A DNA stretch of 9,370 nt from CALVGQ01 sp964368495 (GTDB lineage: Bacteria > Bacillota_I > Bacilli_A > Erysipelotrichales > Erysipelotrichaceae): assembly GCA_964368495.1 (NCBI GenBank), contig CAYJAJ010000040.1:1-9370 (forward strand). The letters are read 5' to 3'. Of this stretch, positions 5,689 to 9,370 are shown in pieces. The notes beneath the pieces are model-generated. The model did not search any database, had not been told where the DNA came from, and was given only the letters and a program-made list of their open reading frames with translations. Made by a program: the position numbers and the translations under genes. Numbering within the stretch: position 1 is the first letter of the stretch; each line of letters starts with the position of its first letter.

Positions 5689-6390
5689 TTATTCCTCCAC
5701 TTTTGTTTCTTCAGCAGCTTCGTGAGAGTAGCTTAGCAATTCTTTAGCTGCAACATTTTTAATTCTTTTTACTGTAGTTTTAATTTCTACAAGTCCACGA
5801 CGAGGTCCTGGAACATTTCCTTTAATCAAGATGTAGTTATTTTCAGCATCTACTTTGATAACTTCAAGATTTTGATTAGTAGTTGTGAACCCACCTTCTT
5901 GACCAGCCATTACAGTACCTTTATTAATAACCCCGTTATTACGTCCGATAGTTGCTAATGAACCGATGTGTCTATGATGTCCTGACCCGTGAGATCTTGG
6001 ACCGATTTTTGCATTGTTACGTACGATTGTTCCACTGAATCCTTTACCTTTACTGATTCCAGTAACGTCAACGATATCACCAGCGGAAAAGAGATCAGCG
6101 CTTACTTCAGATCCTACTTCCAAGTTCATCATTTCATCAGCTTTGAATTCTCTGATGTGTCTTTTTGGAGCAGTGTTAGCTTTTGCAGCATGTCCAACTT
6201 GTGGTTTGTTACTTCTTGTTTCTTTTACAGATTCGTAACCAAGTTGCACAGCCTCATAACCATCTGTTTCAACTGTTTTCTTTTGCATAACTACGTTTGG
6301 TTGTACTTCAATTACTGTTACAGGAACTAAAGTTCCATCAGCAGTAAATACTTGTGTCATGCCAAGTTTTTTTCCTAAGATTCCTTTCAT
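5689..6390 (-). CDS. rplC: 50S ribosomal protein L3 with acidic C-terminal tail
   Basis: L3 is an early assembly protein that reaches towards the peptidyl transferase centre. Starting at MKGILGKKLGMTQVF gives 233 residues, compared with about 206-210 in many bacteria. An upstream in-frame ATG at 6405 lies inside the ribosome binding site and is rejected. Family segments include PVTVIEVQPNVVMQKKT (about 23-39), FSAGDIVDVTGISKGKGF (101-118) and LIKGNVPGPRRG (188-199). The loop has MAGQ with Gln164, matching the Gln that PrmB methylates in E. coli L3 (Gln150). Past the usual end, about 24 extra residues finish with EAAEETKVEE, an acidic tail unusual for a ribosomal protein. Confidence 0.97.
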   Translation of the reverse strand: MKGILGKKLGMTQVFTADGTLVPVTVIEVQPNVVMQKKTVETDGYEAVQLGYESVKETRSNKPQVGHAAKANTAPKRHIREFKADEMMNLEVGSEVSADLFSAGDIVDVTGISKGKGFSGTIVRNNAKIGPRSHGSGHHRHIGSLATIGRNNGVINKGTVMAGQEGGFTTTNQNLEVIKVDAENNYILIKGNVPGPRRGLVEIKTTVKRIKNVAAKELLSYSHEAAEETKVEE

Positions 6391-6398
6391 GATGTTTA

Positions 6399-6403
6399 CC
6401 TCC
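6399..6403 (-). promoter_or_regulatory. Ribosome binding site fixing the rplC start
   Basis: GGAGG lies 8 nt before the ATG at 6390 and overlaps the alternative ATG at 6405-6403, so that upstream codon cannot use it. This places the L3 N-terminus at MKGILG, as the family expects. Confidence 0.85.
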
Positions 6404-6408
6404 ATTTA

Positions 6409-6720
6409 TTAAAGTTTGATTTCGATATCAACGCCACTAGGTAGCTCTAAACGACTTAATGAATCGATTGTTTCAGCTGTAGGCCCAACAATCTCAATCA
6501 AACGTTTATGTGTTCTGATTTCGAATTGTTCACGTGAGTCTTTATATTTATGTACTGCACGTAAGATTGTTACCACTTGTTTTTCAGTTGGTAGTGGTAC
6601 TGGTCCAACGATCTTTTTTGCTCCGTGTGCACTTGCCGCTTCAACAATTTTAACTGATGCAGCATCTAAAATTTTGTGCTCGTAAGCTTTTAAGCGAATT
6701 TTTACGCTATTTTTTGCCAT
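6409..6720 (-). CDS. rpsJ: 30S ribosomal protein S10 (first gene of the operon)
   Basis: The 103-residue product is S10, a 30S head protein that in many bacteria also acts as NusE in transcription antitermination. The sequence shows KIRLKAYEHKILD (about 7-19), GPVPLPTEK (39-47), RAVHKYKDSREQFEIRTHKR (54-73) and the invariant end LPSGVDIEIKL. The RAVHKYKDSREQFE variant resembles Bacillus S10 rather than the RSPH form of many other bacteria. AAGGAGG at 6731-6737 is 10 nt before the ATG. Upstream is a 122-nt structured leader and a strong promoter, so this is the start of the operon. Confidence 0.98.
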   Translation of the reverse strand: MAKNSVKIRLKAYEHKILDAASVKIVEAASAHGAKKIVGPVPLPTEKQVVTILRAVHKYKDSREQFEIRTHKRLIEIVGPTAETIDSLSRLELPSGVDIEIKL

Positions 6721-6745
6721 ATGAAATCTTCCTCCTTCATTCCAT

Positions 6746-6840
6746 TCTGCCTAAGCAGACTCGCTCTACAGAAATTCCCTAGCTACACATCCGTGACAAC
6801 GCCTTTCAGTGTGCCAGCAACCTCCCATGTCCATGCGAGT
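6746..6840 (-). ncRNA. Candidate structured leader RNA of the S10 operon
   Basis: The 5' untranslated region of rpsJ is about 122 nt and notably GC-rich (33 of 60 bases in 6781-6840) beside AT-rich flanks. Read on the minus strand, three stems are visible. P1 is ACTCGC (6840-6835) pairing with GCGAGT (6764-6759). Inside it, P2 pairs GCT-G-GCACA (6818-6810) with TGTGTAGC (6789-6782), giving 8 bp with one bulged G. P3 is a hairpin, TCTGC-TTAG-GCAGA (6759-6746), which abuts P1 and shares one base with it. P3 ends about 8 nt before the ribosome binding site. A GGGAGG sequence at 6826-6821 lies in the P1-P2 junction. There is no U-tract terminator, so translational control is likelier than attenuation. 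S10 leaders bound by L4 are known in E. coli. This fold was found by eye and its ligand is unknown. Confidence 0.55.
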
Positions 6841-6848
6841 GCTACAAT

Positions 6849-6900
6849 ATAGTATCACTTAATAACCCCTATTGCAAGGCTTTTTTTAATTATTTTATTG
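6849..6900 (-). promoter_or_regulatory. S10 operon promoter (sigma-A type, extended -10, UP-like tract)
   Basis: On the minus strand, TTGCAA at 6877-6872 and TACTAT at 6854-6849 are separated by exactly 17 nt. TG-n directly precedes the -10 box (TGATACTAT), making it an extended -10. The bases before the -35 (about 6900-6880) are almost pure A/T with phased A-runs, resembling an UP element, as expected for a strong ribosomal protein promoter. The predicted transcription start is near 6842, giving a leader of about 122 nt. Confidence 0.75.
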
Positions 6901-6920
6901 TACCTACATTTCTAATACAA
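6892..6920 (-). promoter_or_regulatory. Possible second, weaker upstream promoter for rpsJ
   Basis: TTGTAT (6920-6915) and TAAAAT (6897-6892) are 17 nt apart on the minus strand. The -10 is good (5 of 6) but the -35 is poor (3 of 6), and the region is so AT-rich that chance matches are likely. If used, transcription would start near 6885 and overlap the main promoter. Confidence 0.25.
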
Positions 6921-7019
6921 ACCCATCATATACAATTTAAAATATACTTACTTTTTTATATCCACCAGTTATAAAACTTCCTATCGAAATATATACTACT
7001 CGCTCATTAATATTCTTTA

Positions 7020-7048
7020 TTGCAATCAACAAAACAATTTCATAATAT
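7020..7048 (+). promoter_or_regulatory. Promoter of the HAD hydrolase gene
   Basis: TTGCAA at 7020-7025 and TAATAT at 7043-7048 have a 17-nt spacer and point towards the plus-strand gene at 7080. The transcription start would be near 7055, leaving a short leader with AGGAG at 7067-7071. The -35 box is identical to that of the divergent S10 promoter. The stretch 6921-7019 between the two promoters is AT-rich and shows no other feature. Confidence 0.6.
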
Positions 7049-7079
7049 GTTAAACTATATATAAATAGGAGACCAATCT

Positions 7080-7718
7080 ATGCAAAACATTCAAGCAATT
7101 ATCTTTGATTTAGACAATACATTAATTGATCGCCAACGCGCATTTTCTGAAATGTTATACAAAAAACTAACACATTATATACAAGGTGATATAACACATG
7201 TTATAAACGATATTTTGAAGTGGGATAACAATGGAACAGTACCACGATTAGAAGTATTTAAAAAATTAGTTGAAATATACCATATTAGTGAAGTAAGCGC
7301 CGAAACGCTAGATCAAGACTGGTCAAAAGAAAGCGGAACAACTGCTTATTTATTTGATGATGTACTTGAAACATTAAATTACTTAAAACCCAAATACAAA
7401 TTAGCTGTGTTAAGTAACGGCAACAAATTATCCCAAAGAAGGAAAATGTCCACCATAAACATTGGTGACTATTTAAACTTTAGCTTGATATCTGGTGAAT
7501 TTGATGTCAATAAGCCTGACCCTAAAATATTTCATTATGTTGCAGAACAATTAAATGTAGCTCCTGAAAATTGTGTATACGTTGGTGATAACTATGAAGT
7601 TGATATTTTAGGTTCTAAAAACGCCGGCATGCAATCCATTTATATTAATCGCTCTGGTAGCCCACAAAAAGATGTTTTAAGCATTTCGCAAATTAAAGAA
7701 CTTATCGATATTCTTTAA
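7080..7718 (+). CDS. HAD-superfamily hydrolase (COG1011/YjjG-like phosphatase)
   Basis: This 212-residue protein has the complete HAD catalytic set. Motif I is D10-x-D12-N-T (nucleophile and acid/base), motif II is Ser112 in VLSNG, motif III is Lys145 in KPDPKIF, and motif IV is GD170 with Asp175 (GDNYEVDILG) for magnesium. A helical C1-type cap lies between about residues 16 and 95. The pattern fits soluble cytoplasmic phosphatases of the COG1011 group, some of which are pyrimidine 5'-nucleotidases (YjjG); the substrate cannot be read from sequence. AGGAG at 7067-7071 lies 8 nt before the ATG. It is a single-gene unit, divergent from rpsJ and ended by the shared terminator. Base composition is more AT-rich than the ribosomal genes. 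No signal peptide is seen. Confidence 0.9.
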   Translation: MQNIQAIIFDLDNTLIDRQRAFSEMLYKKLTHYIQGDITHVINDILKWDNNGTVPRLEVFKKLVEIYHISEVSAETLDQDWSKESGTTAYLFDDVLETLNYLKPKYKLAVLSNGNKLSQRRKMSTINIGDYLNFSLISGEFDVNKPDPKIFHYVAEQLNVAPENCVYVGDNYEVDILGSKNAGMQSIYINRSGSPQKDVLSISQIKELIDIL

Positions 7719-7730
7719 GAGCTAATCACT

Positions 7731-7767
7731 AAAAAGATGACCTTGTCAATTGCAAGGTCATCTTTTT
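7731..7767. terminator. Bidirectional intrinsic terminator
   Basis: AAAAAGATGACCTTG (7731-7745) is a perfect 15-bp inverted match to CAAGGTCATCTTTTT (7753-7767), with a 7-nt loop. The flanking A-run and T-run supply a U-tract in both directions. It lies between the convergent HAD hydrolase gene (stop at 7718) and the histidine kinase gene (stop at 7777) and would end both transcripts. Confidence 0.92.
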
Positions 7768-7776
7768 ATTTACACA

Positions 7777-9370
7777 TTATTTTTTAAACTCGATGGTTGC
7801 CTTAAATAAATCTCCGTCAACCGATACTTTAAAACTACCATTTTGAATTTCAGCAAAACTTTTTACTATCGCAAGACCCAATCCTGAACCTTCCGTATTT
7901 CTTGATTTATCTCCACGTACAAAACGATCGGTAATTTCAACATCATTTAAATTAATTTCACTCGCTGATATATTTTTCATGGTGATTATGATTTTATCAA
8001 TATCATCAACTACATCTATGAACACACGCGTATTCTTCATTGCATACTTGCATATGTTCACTACTAAATTTTCAAACATTCTGTATGTTTTTAAACTATC
8101 TAACTGATGAACTATTTTTTCTTCACTCACATTCAATTTTATAACCAACCCAGAACTATCAATAGTATTTTGACACTCGCTAAGCACTTGTTTCATTAAC
8201 GACACCAATTCAACTTCAATTAAATCCACATTGACATTCCCACTATTTATTTTTGATATTTCAAATAGATCATTAATTAAGTTTTTTAATCTTTGAGAGT
8301 TCCTAGAAATAATATTGATGTACTCTTGTCTTTTGGCTTCATCTTCTTCGTCTTTTAGCAAATCAACATAAGAGATAATGGAAGTTAGTGGCGTTTTTAA
8401 ATCATGAGAAATATTTGTAGTTAATTCTGTTTTCATCTTTTGTGATTTTATTTCTTCATTAACTGCATTTTCAAATCCTATTTTCAAATCTTGAAGTTTC
8501 TTTCTTACAGATTCAAAAGCTCCTAAATCTCGATTTATCACCACATTAAAGTCTGTATTAGATAATTTAGTGATTACATCCAATAATGCACTATAATCCG
8601 TTTTAACCCTATTTAAACTTCTACTTACAAAAGCATACAAGCATAAAGAATAAAGAATCACCATTACCGCATCAAATCTAAAAGATGATATTAGTATGGA
8701 TACAACTATTGCATTGACTATTACAGCTATGATTAAAAATCTTTGTGTTTTATCACTCAAGTCAAATGCTAAAGTTTTTCTAGTTGCATTCAAAATTTTT
8801 TTAAACTCAAACCACACCACTTTTATCAGTTGTCTCACCGGTTTAATTAATGCAAACAATAATGTATTGTTGATGATATACTTACTTAATCCTTTATGAA
8901 ATATAAATCGTATTAACAGTGCAGTCGCTAATATTAAACAATAGTATGTTAACCACATTCCTAGGTTTATCAACACTTCTATTATTCCTGCACCCTCATC
9001 AATTCCTAATTGTCCTATAAAACTCTCTAATCCAAAATAGATTGTAGTATACGCAATATGAATATTAATCGAGCCTAAAAAAACTAGAGCTATACTTATC
9101 ATTAATACCAATATTTCAAACTTAATCGACATTAATGCTTGATACCATCTCCACTCCTTTACAACTCTTACAGGTATGAACAAGGCTAAAAATAAAATTC
9201 CCGCACTGATCAACAACAAATAAATTAAGGCAAAATTACTAAAGACATAATTTTGAAATCCCATCGTATTGACATAGACATTCCCACTTTCAACTAATTC
9301 AAGTGGCACTGCAAATATATACGTCATATTTTCAATTTGTTTTAATTCAAGTCGATCATTGAAGTTAGCC
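7777..9370 (-). CDS. Membrane sensor histidine kinase, 5' end beyond the window
   Basis: Numbering from the first visible ATG (9327), 516 residues are seen. Five hydrophobic segments lie at about 31-50, 70-90, 113-142, 197-214 and 219-236. They are followed by a HAMP-like helical linker (about 237-300) and the phosphoacceptor box NISHDLKTPLTSI with His308. The N box is N420-LVV-N424-ICK-Y, and the G2 box GSGLGLAIVKS is at 480-490. No DxGxG (G1) box is present; ITDRFVRGDKSRNTEG occupies that area, as I recall for a group of Bacillota kinases. Such kinases autophosphorylate and pass phosphate to a response regulator, which would probably lie past the right edge. The ATG at 9327 has no ribosome binding site, and the frame stays open for 14 more codons to the edge. 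Positive residues after the first segment place its N-side outside, so an earlier membrane segment is expected. The signal sensed is unknown. Confidence 0.88.
   Translation of the reverse strand, partial: ANFNDRLELKQIENMTYIFAVPLELVESGNVYVNTMGFQNYVFSNFALIYLLLISAGILFLALFIPVRVVKEWRWYQALMSIKFEILVLMISIALVFLGSINIHIAYTTIYFGLESFIGQLGIDEGAGIIEVLINLGMWLTYYCLILATALLIRFIFHKGLSKYIINNTLLFALIKPVRQLIKVVWFEFKKILNATRKTLAFDLSDKTQRFLIIAVIVNAIVVSILISSFRFDAVMVILYSLCLYAFVSRSLNRVKTDYSALLDVITKLSNTDFNVVINRDLGAFESVRKKLQDLKIGFENAVNEEIKSQKMKTELTTNISHDLKTPLTSIISYVDLLKDEEDEAKRQEYINIISRNSQRLKNLINDLFEISKINSGNVNVDLIEVELVSLMKQVLSECQNTIDSSGLVIKLNVSEEKIVHQLDSLKTYRMFENLVVNICKYAMKNTRVFIDVVDDIDKIIITMKNISASEINLNDVEITDRFVRGDKSRNTEGSGLGLAIVKSFAEIQNGSFKVSVDGDLFKATIEFKK

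Noticed and set aside
5989..6330. Plus-strand open frames opposite rplC
   Set aside because: Antisense shadows of a conserved gene, with unlikely composition (rich in Phe, Cys and Ser) and no start signals.
6766..6834. A 22-codon open frame in the rpsJ leader (minus strand, starting ATGGACATG)
   Set aside because: There is no ribosome binding site before the ATG, which would lie only about 8 nt from the predicted transcription start. The same bases are accounted for by the leader stems. It is probably chance, although a leader peptide cannot be fully excluded.
6872..6900. T-rich plus-strand tract (GGCTTTTTTTAATTATTTT) as a possible terminator
   Set aside because: No stable hairpin precedes the T-run and no plus-strand gene lies upstream. 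It is better explained as the A-tract upstream of the S10 promoter.
8696..8899. Plus-strand open frame opposite the histidine kinase membrane region
   Set aside because: It is the reverse of a hydrophobic segment, with no ribosome binding site or family signal.
1..9370. Mobile elements, CRISPR arrays, tRNA or rRNA genes, phage or defence genes
   Set aside because: Nothing resembling transposases, terminal inverted repeats, direct repeat arrays, tRNA cloverleaf sequences or defence families was seen on either strand.

Overview
The window comes from a low-GC Gram-positive bacterium (Bacillota). The evidence is the gene order, the canonical GGAGG Shine-Dalgarno sites before most genes, a zinc-finger (type Z) S14, and a Bacillus-like S10 (the HKYKDSREQFE segment). 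C-terminal tails on S3 and L3 suggest it is not Bacillus itself. An Erysipelotrichia-like lineage is possible, but that is only a guess from these proteins.

Positions 1-6720, all on the minus strand, hold the front of the S10-spc ribosomal protein operon. In transcription order the genes are rpsJ, rplC, rplD, rplW, rplB, rpsS, rplV, rpsC, rplP, rpmC, rpsQ, rplN, rplX, rplE, rpsN, and the first codons of rpsH, which runs off the left edge. The genes are packed very tightly: most stop codons overlap or abut the next Shine-Dalgarno site, and two junctions are TAATG overlaps. The one roomy junction is rplW-rplB (64 nt), which precedes the only GTG start seen. Four reading frames extend upstream of the likely start (rplC, rplW, rplV, rpsC). 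Shine-Dalgarno spacing, supported by family N-termini, places those starts internally.

Positions 6721-7079 are the divergent control region. A strong-looking minus-strand promoter (TTGCAA, 17-nt spacer, TACTAT with an extended TG) lies about 122 nt before rpsJ. The transcribed leader is GC-rich (about 55% in its first half, in a very AT-rich neighbourhood) and can form three nested or adjacent stems ending just upstream of the rpsJ ribosome binding site. It is a candidate autoregulatory ribosomal protein leader and the most interesting non-coding element here. A separate plus-strand promoter (TTGCAA-17-TAATAT) serves the next gene.

Positions 7080-7718 (plus strand) encode a HAD-superfamily phosphatase with all four motifs. 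It converges on a membrane sensor histidine kinase (minus strand, 7777 to the right edge). A perfect 15-bp hairpin flanked by A and T tracts sits between them as a bidirectional terminator. The kinase is probably incomplete: its frame stays open to the window edge, its first ATG has no ribosome binding site, and its membrane topology needs an additional N-terminal segment.

Overall this is mostly conserved core genome. I see no mobile element, CRISPR array, tRNA, rRNA or evident new multi-gene system. The points worth following up are the rpsJ leader RNA, the S3 and L3 tails, the rplW-rplB gap and the atypical kinase ATP-binding domain.
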